Positions 41,318 to 49,959 are shown, numbered from the stretch's first letter. The stretch: 54,114 nucleotides of DNA from Actinomycetes bacterium (GCA_023460175.1 JAEWRC010000075.1:1-54114), one strand, 5' to 3'. The notes: generated from the sequence alone by a model not told the origin. Program-made: numbers and translations.

Positions 41318-42295
41318 TCAGATCAGGTGCGACTGCAGGTCCGGGATCATGGCCTGCAGCTCCCGGCCCCAGTACGCCCAGTTGTGCGTACCGTTCTCCG
41401 GGAAGTTGAAGACACCGTTGGTGCCGCCCGCGGCCAGGTAGTTGTCGCGGAAGGTGATGTTGGTGCGAATGGTCAGGCCCTCCAGGAAGGTGGCCGGCAG
41501 GTCGCCGCCGCCCAGCTCGTTGGGCTGTCCGTTACCGCAGTAGATCCAGATGCGGGTGTTGTTGGCGACCAGGCGGTCGATGTTGACCATCGGGTCGTTG
41601 CGCTTCCAGGCGCTGTTGGGGTCCTCGGTCTTGCCCCACATGTCGTCGGCCTTGAAGCCGCCGGCATCACCCATGGAGATGTTGATCAGGAACGGCCACC
41701 AGCCCTCGGAGGGGTTCAGGAAGCCCGACATCGAACCGGCGTAGGTGAACTGGTTCGGATGCCAGATGGCCAGCGTCAGCGAGGCCGAACCGGCCATCGA
41801 CAGGCCGATCGCGGCGTTGTTGGTGGTGCGCACCCCGCGGTTGGCCGACAGCCACTGCGGCAGCTCCGAGGTCAGGAAGGTCTCCCACTTGTAGGTGCGG
41901 GTCGGTCCCTTGTTGCGGGCCGGCGCGTACCAGTCGGAGTAGAAGCTCGACTGGCCGCCGACGGGCATGATCACCGACAGGCCCGAGTCGAGGAACCACT
42001 CGAAGGCCTGGGTGTTGATGTCCCAGCCGTTGAAGTCCTCCTGGGCGCGCAGGCCGTCGAGCAGGTAGACGCCGGGCGAGTTCTCCCCGCCGCTCTGGAA
42101 CTGGACCTTGATGTCCACGCCCATCGAGGGCGACGGCACCATCAGGTACTCCACCGGCAGACCCGGCCGCGAGAACGCGCCAGAGGTGGCGGTGTTCCCT
42201 GCGAGGCCGATCAGCCCGGGAAGCGCGGCGGTCGCCACTGCGGCGACGCCGAGCCGGCGGGCCCATTTCCCACGCATCTTTTGAATGAACTTCAT
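41318..42295 (-). CDS. Antigen 85 mycolyltransferase, Ag85A/B-like
   Basis: 325 aa. A signal peptide of about 41 residues ends in SGA before FSRPGLPVEYL. GLSMAG carries the nucleophile Ser; the catalytic His is in GTHNWAYWG, where the usual Ser after His is Asn. QSGGENSPGVYLLDG follows the Ag85A/B pattern with the NSP insert, but the disulfide CGKAGC loop of Ag85A/B is replaced by RNKGPTRTY. It should act on trehalose mycolates outside the cell. No strong ribosome site before ATG 42295. It is separate from the Ag85C-like gene by 18 kb and has its own terminator. Confidence 0.9.
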   Translation of the reverse strand: MKFIQKMRGKWARRLGVAAVATAALPGLIGLAGNTATSGAFSRPGLPVEYLMVPSPSMGVDIKVQFQSGGENSPGVYLLDGLRAQEDFNGWDINTQAFEWFLDSGLSVIMPVGGQSSFYSDWYAPARNKGPTRTYKWETFLTSELPQWLSANRGVRTTNNAAIGLSMAGSASLTLAIWHPNQFTYAGSMSGFLNPSEGWWPFLINISMGDAGGFKADDMWGKTEDPNSAWKRNDPMVNIDRLVANNTRIWIYCGNGQPNELGGGDLPATFLEGLTIRTNITFRDNYLAAGGTNGVFNFPENGTHNWAYWGRELQAMIPDLQSHLI

Positions 42296-42761
42296 ACTTG
42301 TATCCAGCCAATCTGTGTGTACGACGTAATTCCCGCCGTGTCTTGGACCCAGCCGCATTCCACCGCGGCGGACAACGTCTTCATCGCGGCAAACGGCCTA
42401 TTCATTACGTCATCGATTCGACACATGAGTTTCCCCTCGACGGGTGACCCTACCTGTAGACCACCCGATTCGATAGTCGAGGGTGTGTCGAAACAGCCAA
42501 TTCTGCAGCTTAGACCACGGCCGGCCGGTGCCCCTGCCCGCTCCGGTCCGCGGGCGCCAATATCGCCATGACCAGTAGCAACAGCGTGCGGGCCACGTCC
42601 CGGGGCAGTCCCTGCCGGGGGCGGTTCGGAGCCCGGGACGTCGCGGCGCGCCGGGCCGAACAGATTGCCACTCGAACCGGGGTATCGGTATGCGCTATTT
42701 CAACTCGAAACGAGATCTGCAATTCACCGATTACCACGCGGATTCGTCCCATACTGAAGCG
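42296..42761. other. 466-bp intergenic region without a recognised gene
   Basis: Lies between the divergent antigen 85 and hydrolase genes. I find no ORF with coding character, no tRNA shape and no convincing promoter pair. An in-frame ATG at 42690 could extend the hydrolase by 24 residues, but the extension (MRYFNSKRDLQFT) lacks a ribosome site. GGGTAT at 42681-42686 has no GTTT at the right distance. Confidence 0.5.
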
Positions 42762-43538
42762 ATGGCTGCCGACAAGCCGCCCATCCTGCTTCTGCACGGG
42801 GTCTTCGGGCGCCCGTCGCTGCTGCGGCCGTGGACCGACTTCCTGACGGCCGCCGGCTACGCCTGCCATGCGCCGACGCTGCCCGGCCGGGATCCCACCG
42901 ACGAGCGGGTGCTGCGCCGCACCGGCATCGAGGACTGCTTCGAGGCGGCGCTGCGCGCGTTCGACGACATCGACCCCGAACCCGGCACCCCGGGGCACAA
43001 ACCCGTCGTCATCGGGCACAGCATGGGCGGGCTGCTGGGGCAGAAGTTGGCCGCGGTGCGCGATCCGGCGGCGCTGGTACTCCTGGCCTCGATCCCGCCG
43101 GGCGTGCTGTGGCCGCAGCCCAAGGTCCTGCACAACCTGCTGCCGGTGCTGCCGGCGATCCTCGCGGGTCGGCCGATGCTGCCGTCGGAGCGGACCATGC
43201 GCTCGGTGCCGCTGAACACCCTGCCGCGCGCCGAGCAGGACGTCCTGCTGCCCCGCCTCGCCCGGGACTCCGGCCGGGTGTTCCGGGAGATGTCGATGGG
43301 AACCGGATCCACCCGGGTCGACCCGGAGCATGTCCGCTGCCCGGTGCTGTGTGTCAGCGCCGGCGAAGACCGCAACGTGGCGCAGTGGATCTCTCGGCGG
43401 ATCGCCCGGCGCTACCGCGCCCAGCAGCAGGTCCACCCGGGCCTGCCGCACTGGATCATCGCCGCCTCGGCCGTCGAACAAGTGGCCCCGCCGGTGCTGA
43501 ACTGGCTCGAACAGACCCTGCGCCGCGCGAACCGCTGA
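42762..43538 (+). CDS. Alpha/beta hydrolase
   Basis: 258 aa. LLHGVFGRPS oxyanion loop, GHSMGGLLGQ with the nucleophile Ser, SAGEDRNV with the acid Asp, and the His in GLPHWII. A lipase/esterase-like member without clear substrate. ATG 42762 is just before the first strand; the frame is open to 42690. It is followed after 17 bp by the HugZ-like gene. Confidence 0.82.
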   Translation: MAADKPPILLLHGVFGRPSLLRPWTDFLTAAGYACHAPTLPGRDPTDERVLRRTGIEDCFEAALRAFDDIDPEPGTPGHKPVVIGHSMGGLLGQKLAAVRDPAALVLLASIPPGVLWPQPKVLHNLLPVLPAILAGRPMLPSERTMRSVPLNTLPRAEQDVLLPRLARDSGRVFREMSMGTGSTRVDPEHVRCPVLCVSAGEDRNVAQWISRRIARRYRAQQQVHPGLPHWIIAASAVEQVAPPVLNWLEQTLRRANR

Positions 43539-43555
43539 TCGCCTATGGTGCGGAG

Positions 43556-44359
43556 GTGGCCAACCGTGATCATGGTGACCCCGGCGATGCGCCGACCGTC
43601 CCTCCCCCGCTGACCGAGGTCGCCAACCCGGCCCGCCCGTCGGCGGCCGAGGAGGCGCGCACCATCGCGGCCTCCACCAACGCCGGCGTGCTGGCCAGCC
43701 TCACCCCGTCCGGGGATCCGTGGGCTTCCTTCATTACTTATGGTCTGCTCGACGGCGCCCCGGTGCTGTGCGTCTCGCACATGGCCGAGCACGGCCGGAA
43801 CCTGGCCGGCGATCCGCGCGCGAGCATCGCCGTCGTCGCCCCCTCCACCGAGGCGGATCCGCTGGCCAACGGCCGCATCACGCTGGCCGGCGTCGTCGAA
43901 CGTCCCACCGGGGCCGAACTGACCGCGGCGCGCGAGGCGCATGTGGCCGCCGTGCCGGCCGCCAAGTACTACATCGAATACAGCGACTTCACCGTGTGGG
44001 TGCTGCGCGTCGACCGGGTCCGCTGGGTGGGCGGCTACGGCCGGATGGACTCCGCGACCGGGCAGGACTACGCCGCGGCCCAACCCGATCCCGTCGCCCC
44101 GCACGCCGGCGGCGCCGTCGCACATCTGAACGCCGATCACGCCGACTCCCTGGCGTTGATGGCGCGCACCCTCGGCGGATTCCCCGACACCGACACCGCC
44201 GAGTGCACCGGCGCCGACCGCTACGGCCTGGACCTGCGGGTCAGCACACCGCGCGGGATCGCCTACACCCGCGTCGGCTACCCCGCACCGTTGGACTCGG
44301 CCGCCGAGATGCGCACGGCCGCGGTGGAATTGGTCGGTTTGGCGCGCGAGCGGGGTTAG
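43556..44359 (+). CDS. HugZ/DUF2470 PPOX-like flavin/heme-binding protein
   Basis: 267 aa. The first two-thirds is a split-barrel PNPOx-like domain (SAAEEARTIAASTNAGVLASLTPSGDPWASFITYGLLDGAPVLCVSHMAEHGRNLAGDPRASI). The last 80 residues are DUF2470, starting AVAHLNADHADSLALMARTLGG. HugZ-type proteins degrade or bind haem; the HxxxH of DUF2470 is present (HLNADH). GTG start without a clear ribosome site. A haem-binding role would fit the hemophore gene 40 kb away only in theme. Confidence 0.82.
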   Translation: MANRDHGDPGDAPTVPPPLTEVANPARPSAAEEARTIAASTNAGVLASLTPSGDPWASFITYGLLDGAPVLCVSHMAEHGRNLAGDPRASIAVVAPSTEADPLANGRITLAGVVERPTGAELTAAREAHVAAVPAAKYYIEYSDFTVWVLRVDRVRWVGGYGRMDSATGQDYAAAQPDPVAPHAGGAVAHLNADHADSLALMARTLGGFPDTDTAECTGADRYGLDLRVSTPRGIAYTRVGYPAPLDSAAEMRTAAVELVGLARERG

Positions 44360-44451
44360 CCAGCCGACGCTCTCGGGGCACATGTACTTGTACGCCACTG
44401 ACTTCGGCCCTGGCCTTGAATCGCAAGGTCATGGTCGACACACCGTCAAGC

Positions 44452-44470
44452 ATGTGTGAAAATCGCACAT
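44452..44470. promoter_or_regulatory. Inverted repeat abutting the start of the XRE-ImmA gene
   Basis: ATGTGTGAAAATCGCACAT: 8-bp arms with one mismatch around AAA, ending directly before ATG 44471. The likely autoregulatory operator of the XRE domain. If GTG 44456 is the real start, the repeat is partly coding. Confidence 0.5.
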
Positions 44471-45580
44471 ATGGACCATCTCACGCTTGGACGCCGTGTG
44501 GCCCAAGCCCGCGAGGATGCCGGCGTCCCCCAGGGAAGGCTGGCAGAGCTCATCGGCATCGACCGCACCGCCCTCAGCCGCGCCGAGAAGGGCGAACGCA
44601 AGCTGGCGGTGACCGAGATGGTTGCAATCGCTGAGGCGCTGGGTCGCCCACTGGCATTCTTCGTCAACGACCCCTTGCCCGCGGTCATCAGCCGACGCTC
44701 CGATCCGCAGCTGCCGCACGACACCACGCGTGCCCTTGATGACGAGATCGACATGTTCGCCAACGATGCGAAGACGTTGCTCGACATGGGGCTGCTGCAT
44801 GTCGTCAAACGCGAGCGCGACGACCACACACCCCGAACACCCCAGGACGCCGAACTGCTGGCGCGCACTGTTCGTGAAGATCTCATCATCGGCGATGAGC
44901 CACTCCTGAATCTGTCGCACGTCTGCGAGCAGCTGGGGCTATACACCTATGCGGCACCGCTGGGAATGAATGGCCCCGATGGCGGTTGTGTCGAGATCGC
45001 GGAAGGCAACGAAGGCATCGCCGTCGCCGTGGTGAACGGGCACGCACCCGCCGGGCGCCGCCGCATGACCCTGGCACATGAACTCGGACACTGGCTGTAC
45101 GGGGATGCCTACGACCACGCCACGGGCGACGGCGGCGAGAAAATGATCAACTCGTTCGCCATCCACTTCCTTGCCCCTCGCGGCGGCGTGACGAGAATCT
45201 GGACCGCGCACCGCAAGTGGAGCACCCGCGATCGGGCGCTGGCCGTCGGTTCGGCCTTCCGCCTGAGTTGGACAGCGACGATCGGTCAGCTCAAGAGCTT
45301 GGAACTCATTTCGAACGACGAGTTCGAGAAGTTGCGTGAATCCGAGCCCCGCCACGGGGACTACGTGCGGCTGGAGCTGCCCTGGGATGACGCGCCGAGG
45401 ACTCCGTTTCTCTCCCCCGCGTTTGCGGCGGCCTGCGTGCGGGGATACACGTCGGGACAGTTGACCGCGGCGCGAACGATCGAGTTGCTGCGTTCGACGA
45501 TGGCCCGCGACGAGCTTCCCGAACGCGAACCCGAGCCCATCGAAGACATACGGAAATTGTTCGTGCTGACCAGTGACTGA
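44471..45580 (+). CDS. XRE HTH fused to ImmA/IrrE-type zinc peptidase (antitoxin-like)
   Basis: 369 aa. Residues 5-62 are a Cro/CI HTH (LTLGRRVAQAREDAGVPQGRLAELIGIDRTALSRAEKGERKLAV). Residues ~140-245 form a COG2856 ImmA/IrrE peptidase with H203-E-L-G-H207 and the third ligand near E223 (GEKMINSFAIHFLAP). Such fusions act as sensor-antitoxins that are cleaved, or cleave, under DNA damage or phage stress. It overlaps the PIN gene by 8 bp (GTG in the stop). A/T-ending codons are more common than in neighbours, suggesting transfer. GTG 44456 is an alternative start. Confidence 0.85.
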   Translation: MDHLTLGRRVAQAREDAGVPQGRLAELIGIDRTALSRAEKGERKLAVTEMVAIAEALGRPLAFFVNDPLPAVISRRSDPQLPHDTTRALDDEIDMFANDAKTLLDMGLLHVVKRERDDHTPRTPQDAELLARTVREDLIIGDEPLLNLSHVCEQLGLYTYAAPLGMNGPDGGCVEIAEGNEGIAVAVVNGHAPAGRRRMTLAHELGHWLYGDAYDHATGDGGEKMINSFAIHFLAPRGGVTRIWTAHRKWSTRDRALAVGSAFRLSWTATIGQLKSLELISNDEFEKLRESEPRHGDYVRLELPWDDAPRTPFLSPAFAAACVRGYTSGQLTAARTIELLRSTMARDELPEREPEPIEDIRKLFVLTSD

Positions 45581-46091
45581 CCCGCCCACCTGGGTGATGG
45601 ACACGAGCACCTTCACCCACTTCTTCCGAGCCGGGCACGGAACGACACTTCAAGCTGCCGCACCCGGAGGTATCGCACTCATTCCGCGGGAGGTCGAGAC
45701 CGAGATAGACCGCGCACGGGACCGCTACGACGGTGTACCGCCCCTGGACCGAGTCGACTGGGTCACAAGGATCTTCATGGCTGACGACGAACAGTGGACA
45801 GCCACCCTGGTGAAAGCGGCGCTGGGCGGCGGTGCCGAGGAACATCTCGGGGAGAGCGCGGTGATCGCGTGCGCGCACCACCGGGGACTCGTTGCGGTTC
45901 TCGATGAACGAGCGGCCGTAGCCCAAGCCCGCGCCCGCGGCGTGGCGCACATCGACACCATGGGCATCGTCGCGAGGCTTCACAGAGACGTCTTCGGAGG
46001 CGACAAGAGCAGATCGATCGCACTGGTGGACGACCTGCTGGGCACCGACATGTGGCTACCTGTGACATCCGGAGCTCAGATATTCGGCTGA
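45573..46091 (+). CDS. PIN-domain nuclease-like protein, toxin candidate
   Basis: 172 aa. Acidic PIN-site residues: D10 in VMDTSTF, E40-E44 cluster in PREVETEI, E94 in HLGESAVIACA, and D111 in VLDERAAVAQARARGVAHIDT. The ending GxLGL-like layout (THIDTMGIVARLHRDVF) is of the DUF3368-type family used in toxin-antitoxin modules. GTG start overlaps the upstream gene. It most likely cleaves RNA when released from its partner. DUF4411-type proteins, another PIN-like family, pair with XRE-COG2856 partners. Confidence 0.72.
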   Translation: MTDPPTWVMDTSTFTHFFRAGHGTTLQAAAPGGIALIPREVETEIDRARDRYDGVPPLDRVDWVTRIFMADDEQWTATLVKAALGGGAEEHLGESAVIACAHHRGLVAVLDERAAVAQARARGVAHIDTMGIVARLHRDVFGGDKSRSIALVDDLLGTDMWLPVTSGAQIFG

Positions 46092-46096
46092 CCCGC

Positions 46097-46102
46097 TACC
46101 CT
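46097..46102 (+). promoter_or_regulatory. -10 box of the leaderless PPOX gene
   Basis: TACCCT lies six bases before the GTG at 46109, a model mycobacterial leaderless arrangement. It also means that the PPOX gene does not depend on the toxin-like operon ending 17 bp upstream. Confidence 0.5.
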
Positions 46103-46108
46103 GACCCC

Positions 46109-46528
46109 GTGGCCACCGCGATCAGCGAAGCAGTGCTGCGGGCGTTCGGCGACGCCCGGGTGGCGCACCTGGCCACGGTCGACACCGACGGCCAACCGCA
46201 CCTGGTCCCGATCGTGTTCGCCGTCGGCGACCGGCACGTCTTCACCGCCGTCGACGGCAAACCCAAATCCAGCACCCGGCTGCGGCGACTGGCCAACATC
46301 GCCGACCGGCCCGCCGTCAGCGTGCTCGTCGACCATTACAGCGAGGACTGGGCGCTGCTGTGGTGGGTCCGCGCCGACGGCCGGGCCACCGTGCACGACG
46401 AGGGTCCCGTCGCACACCGGGGCCGCGAGCTGCTGCGCACCAAATATCCTCAGTACGAGTCGGTTTCGCTGGACGGCCCGGTCATCGACATCGAGGTGCA
46501 GACCTGGGCCTCCTGGACCGGCCGCTGA
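46109..46528 (+). CDS. TIGR03668-type PPOX F420/flavin oxidoreductase
   Basis: 139 aa, one split-barrel domain: RVAHLATVDTDGQPHLVPIVFAVG, FTAVDGKPKSSTRLRRLANI and VSVLVDHYSEDWALLWWVRADG are the hallmarks; this last motif (W-W-V-R-A) marks the TIGR03668 subgroup. F420-binding is the usual prediction for this subgroup. Upstream codons in frame to 46052 overlap the PIN gene and are not part of it. Confidence 0.83.
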   Translation: MATAISEAVLRAFGDARVAHLATVDTDGQPHLVPIVFAVGDRHVFTAVDGKPKSSTRLRRLANIADRPAVSVLVDHYSEDWALLWWVRADGRATVHDEGPVAHRGRELLRTKYPQYESVSLDGPVIDIEVQTWASWTGR

Positions 46529-46536
46529 ACTCGGAT

Positions 46537-47748
46537 TCAGTCGCCGGCCACGACGCGCACCGGCACGCTCGAGTAGCCGTTCACGCTGGTCATGGCGACC
46601 CGCTGAAGCTTGTCGACCTCCACCACATAGTGCGGCATGAAGTCGAGCAGATGGTCGAGGGCGATCGCGCTCTCCGAGCGGGCCAGCGCCGCGCCCAGAC
46701 AGCTGTGGATGCCGTAGCCGAACGCCAGGTTCTGCGCCTCGGTGCGGTCCCGGTTGATGTCGAACTGCTCGGCGTTGGTGAACGCCCGCTCGTCGCGGTT
46801 GGCGGCCGCACCCACCAGTAGCACCGCGCTGCCCGCCGGGATGGTGACCCCGTGCCGCTCAACGTCTTTCAGGGTGTAGCGACAGTCGTACTGCACCGGG
46901 CCCTCGTAGCGCAGCAACTCCTCGACCGCGGCCGGGATCTTGCTCCGGTCGGCCCGCAGCTGCTGCCACTGGTCGGGGTGCCGGCCGAACACCACGGCCG
47001 CCGTGCCCAGCAGCTTGGCCACCGTCTCGGCGCCGGCCGCGCCCAGCAGGGTGCAGAAGCCGGCGATCTCCACGTCGTCGAGTCGGGTCGTGGTCCCGTC
47101 GTCGCGTTGCACCTCGACGGCGCACAGCGCGCTGATCATGTCGTCGGCCGGCTGTTCGCGGCGCTGCTGGATGATCTCGTAGTACAGGACGCCGGTGTCC
47201 ATCATGGCCTGCAGGCCGGCCTTGTCCATGGTGCTGCGGCCCGCCGGGCGCTGCAGCGCGAGCTCGAGCCAGATCCGCACGTCCTGGCGCCGCGACTCCG
47301 GGACACCGAGCATGGTGGTGATCACCTCGACCGGGAACAGCGCCGAGAAGTCGGCCACCACGTCGAAGTTGTCGGGGTCGGCCGCGCCGAGGTGATGGGT
47401 GATCCGTTCGCGGATCACCTGCTCCTGTTTCCCGATGGCGCGCGGGGTGAAGACCTTGTTGACCAGGCTGCGCATCCGGCGGTGCTCGGGCGGGTCCATC
47501 CAGATGATGGACGGCTGGTGGGCGTGTTGACCGGACTGGATCTCCTCGAGGGTGACCCCGCGCGACGACGAGAACGTCTCGAAGTCCTTGAACGCCGGCG
47601 CGACGTCCTCGTGCCGCGTCAGCGCGTAGAAGTCGTACTTCTCGCTGTAGTAGACGGGCGCCTCGTCGCGCAGCCGACGGTAGGTGTCGTAGGGATCGTT
47701 GAAGTGCTGCTCCGAGAACGGATCGAATACCACTGCCGGCTCCACCAC
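46537..47748 (-). CDS. Cytochrome P450
   Basis: 403 aa from GTG 47748. Haem motif FGYGIHSCLGAALAR with the Cys near residue 350; I-helix LLGAAGAETVAKL, where the usual (A/G)GxxT has E-T; ExxR in EELLRYEGPV. The start is the first good candidate before FDPFSEQHFNDPYDTYRRL; the open frame continues into the divergent gene region but is not coding there. It pairs with a divergent SRPBCC gene 135 bp away. Substrate unknown. Confidence 0.88.
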   Translation of the reverse strand: MVEPAVVFDPFSEQHFNDPYDTYRRLRDEAPVYYSEKYDFYALTRHEDVAPAFKDFETFSSSRGVTLEEIQSGQHAHQPSIIWMDPPEHRRMRSLVNKVFTPRAIGKQEQVIRERITHHLGAADPDNFDVVADFSALFPVEVITTMLGVPESRRQDVRIWLELALQRPAGRSTMDKAGLQAMMDTGVLYYEIIQQRREQPADDMISALCAVEVQRDDGTTTRLDDVEIAGFCTLLGAAGAETVAKLLGTAAVVFGRHPDQWQQLRADRSKIPAAVEELLRYEGPVQYDCRYTLKDVERHGVTIPAGSAVLLVGAAANRDERAFTNAEQFDINRDRTEAQNLAFGYGIHSCLGAALARSESAIALDHLLDFMPHYVVEVDKLQRVAMTSVNGYSSVPVRVVAGD

Positions 47749-47883
47749 GAAACGACCTGCCTGTCTGGAATGCGTGCTCTCGACGAAAGAAAGCGTGACA
47801 TTTTCGCGCCGATCTGTAAAGTCACCGAGAGTGTCGGTTCCGTCGGACCGCTTCAGCTCTGCCGAATCAGAAAGGCCACTCCC

Positions 47884-48360
47884 TTGGGCATCGTGACCAC
47901 CACCTCGTCGACGACGTTCCAGCATGCGCCCGAGGTGGTGTACGACTTCGTCACCAACCCCAACAACTGGACCAAGACGTATCCGGGCAGCAACTACGTC
48001 GGCAAACTCGATGACCTGCCGCTGAAGGTCGGCGACACGTGGGAGGAGGCCGGCCCCGACGGCAATCACATCTACACCTGGCACCTGGCGATCGCCATGC
48101 GCCCCACGTTGTGGATGTTCAATTCGGTGGGACGGCTGGGCCACGACCGCGACGGCAACGGCGGGTTCGAGGGCCGGATCACCGTGCAGTATCACTTCAC
48201 TGAGCCCGGCGCCGGCACACTGTTCAACCGGACGATGACCATCGAGGCCTACCGCGATGCCCCGATGCCGGACAAGTTCTTCCGCATCGTGAACCCCGCC
48301 TTCATCGACCGGTACCACGACGCGATCACCCGCGAACTCGACGGCGTCCCGGTGAGCTAA
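47884..48360 (+). CDS. SRPBCC-family protein
   Basis: 158 aa with a helix-grip fold: TTFQHAPEVVYDFVTNPNNWTKTYPGSNYVG at the start, GRITVQYHFTEPGAGTLFNRTMTIEA in the sheet and a C-terminal helix. TTG 47884 has GAAAGG 9 bases upstream; GTG 47893 is 18 bases away and less likely. Divergent from the P450, with which it may share a pathway. Confidence 0.78.
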   Translation: MGIVTTTSSTTFQHAPEVVYDFVTNPNNWTKTYPGSNYVGKLDDLPLKVGDTWEEAGPDGNHIYTWHLAIAMRPTLWMFNSVGRLGHDRDGNGGFEGRITVQYHFTEPGAGTLFNRTMTIEAYRDAPMPDKFFRIVNPAFIDRYHDAITRELDGVPVS

Positions 48361-48387
48361 TCGGCGGTGAGCTGACCGGCGGGTGAG

Positions 48388-49824
48388 CTAACCCGCAACC
48401 ACCGCTTCCGCCGGGCGCGAGGCAGTGAAGAACGCCGCGACCACGGCGACCACGCTGATCACCGCGGCGGCCACGAAGGCGGCGTGCACGCCGGGCATGT
48501 CCGGGGCCCCACCCGAGACCGACGCCCTGGCCATGACCGTCACGAACAGGGCGGTTCCCGCGGCGCCGGCGACCTGTTGCAGCGTCGTCATGATGGCGCT
48601 GCCGTGCGAGTACAGCCGCTCCGGCAGGGCACCGAGCGCGTCGGTCATCAGCGGGGTGAACATCAGCGACAGACCCAGCATCATGATCGTTTGCAGGCCG
48701 ACGAGTTCCCAGAGGGGCGTGGTCTCCGACAACAGCGCGAAGCCGCACAGCGACAGGCACAGCAGGACCGAACCGGGCACCACGAGCAGCCGGGCCCCGT
48801 GTCGGTCGTAGACCCGTCCGACGATCGGTCCCGCCAAGCCCATCAACAGCCCACCCGGCAGGGTGATCAGACCGGCGATCAACGCGCTGCGGCCCAGCAC
48901 ATCCTGGACGTAGAGCGGCACCATGATGATCGCGCCGAACAGCCCCATGAAACCGATGATCACCAGACCCACCGACACCGAGAACCGCCGGTAGGTGAAG
49001 GGCCGCAGATCCAGCAGGGCGCGATCGGCCCGCTGCAACCGCACCTGCCGGGCGCCGAAGACGATCATCGCCACCGTGCCCACGGTCAGCGGGATCCACG
49101 CGGGCACTCCCCGACCGCCGTGGCCGCCGAGTTCGGAGAGCCCGAACACCAAGCCCGCGAAGGCGATCGCCGACAGCGGCACCGATAAGGGGTCGATCGG
49201 GGCGGGTTGTTCGCGCTCGTCGGCCACCCGCAGCCACACCAGCCCCGCGGCCAGCGCCAGCAGGGCGATGGGCAGCACGATCCAGAACATCCACCGCCAG
49301 TTCAGCGCGCCGAGGATGAAGCCGGACAGGGTAGGGCCCACCGCCGGCGCGACGGCGATGACGATCGAGATCGTGCCCATCGTCTGCCCGCGACGTTCGG
49401 CCGCGATCAGCGTCATGACGGTCGTCATCAGCAGCGGCACCATGACGGCGGTGCCGCACGCCTGCAGGACGCGCCCCGCCATCAGCACCGCGAAACCGGG
49501 CGCCAGGGCACAGACCAGCGTGCCCGCGCAGAACAACGACATCGACCCCAGGAAGACGCCCCGCACCGGGAAGCGCTGTAGCAGCGAACCGGACATCGGG
49601 ATCACCACCGCCATGGTCAGCAGGAAGCCGCTGGTCAGCCACTGCGCCGTGCGGGCCGTGATGTCCAGATCGGCGATCAGCGCGGGCAGCGCGACGCTCA
49701 TGATCGTCTCGTTGAGGATCATCACGAACGCGGAGAACACCAGCACCGCGATGATCACGGCGGCGCGCGGCGGGGTAGGGGGCGACCCCTCGGATCTCGT
49801 TCGCGTGATCGGCGCGGTACTCAT
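48388..49824 (-). CDS. MFS exporter, EmrB/QacA (DHA2) type
   Basis: 478 aa with about 14 membrane helices. Motif A-like SGSLLQRFPVRGVF, motif D1 at LNETIMSVALPAL, and motif C GTISIVIAVAPAVGPTLSG fit drug-proton antiporters. It is close to the EmrB-like exporters. GGGAG lies 7 bases before ATG 49824, and a strong inverted repeat immediately upstream is the probable operator. No regulator gene lies beside it. Confidence 0.88.
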   Translation of the reverse strand: MSTAPITRTRSEGSPPTPPRAAVIIAVLVFSAFVMILNETIMSVALPALIADLDITARTAQWLTSGFLLTMAVVIPMSGSLLQRFPVRGVFLGSMSLFCAGTLVCALAPGFAVLMAGRVLQACGTAVMVPLLMTTVMTLIAAERRGQTMGTISIVIAVAPAVGPTLSGFILGALNWRWMFWIVLPIALLALAAGLVWLRVADEREQPAPIDPLSVPLSAIAFAGLVFGLSELGGHGGRGVPAWIPLTVGTVAMIVFGARQVRLQRADRALLDLRPFTYRRFSVSVGLVIIGFMGLFGAIIMVPLYVQDVLGRSALIAGLITLPGGLLMGLAGPIVGRVYDRHGARLLVVPGSVLLCLSLCGFALLSETTPLWELVGLQTIMMLGLSLMFTPLMTDALGALPERLYSHGSAIMTTLQQVAGAAGTALFVTVMARASVSGGAPDMPGVHAAFVAAAVISVVAVVAAFFTASRPAEAVVAG

Positions 49825-49839
49825 CGACCTACTCCCTGA

Positions 49840-49864
49840 TAGCCGCACTTCGTTAGTGCGGCTA
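49840..49864. promoter_or_regulatory. Perfect 10-bp inverted repeat upstream of the MFS exporter
   Basis: TAGCCGCACT (49840-49849), TCGTT, AGTGCGGCTA (49855-49864), 15 bp before the MFS ATG. A 25-bp symmetric site of this quality is typical of a TetR- or MarR-family operator for drug exporters. Confidence 0.65.
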
Positions 49865-49947
49865 TCCAGGTTAAGGGTGCGACCCCCGGTGGGGAAATCG
49901 AATTTCTGTCCGGCCGGCGGCGCGCCGGGGCCGCGGCCCGCGTGTCT

Positions 49948-49953
49948 TAGGCT
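49948..49953 (+). promoter_or_regulatory. -10 box of the leaderless pyridoxine kinase gene
   Basis: TAGGCT followed by six bases and the GTG at 49960. No Shine-Dalgarno site is present. Confidence 0.45.
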
Positions 49954-49959
49954 GTCCCC

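Noticed and set aside
42568..42846. Possible 92-residue ORF in the gap before the hydrolase
   Set aside because: Composition looks like frame-shifted GC-rich DNA, it overlaps the hydrolase start and has no ribosome site.
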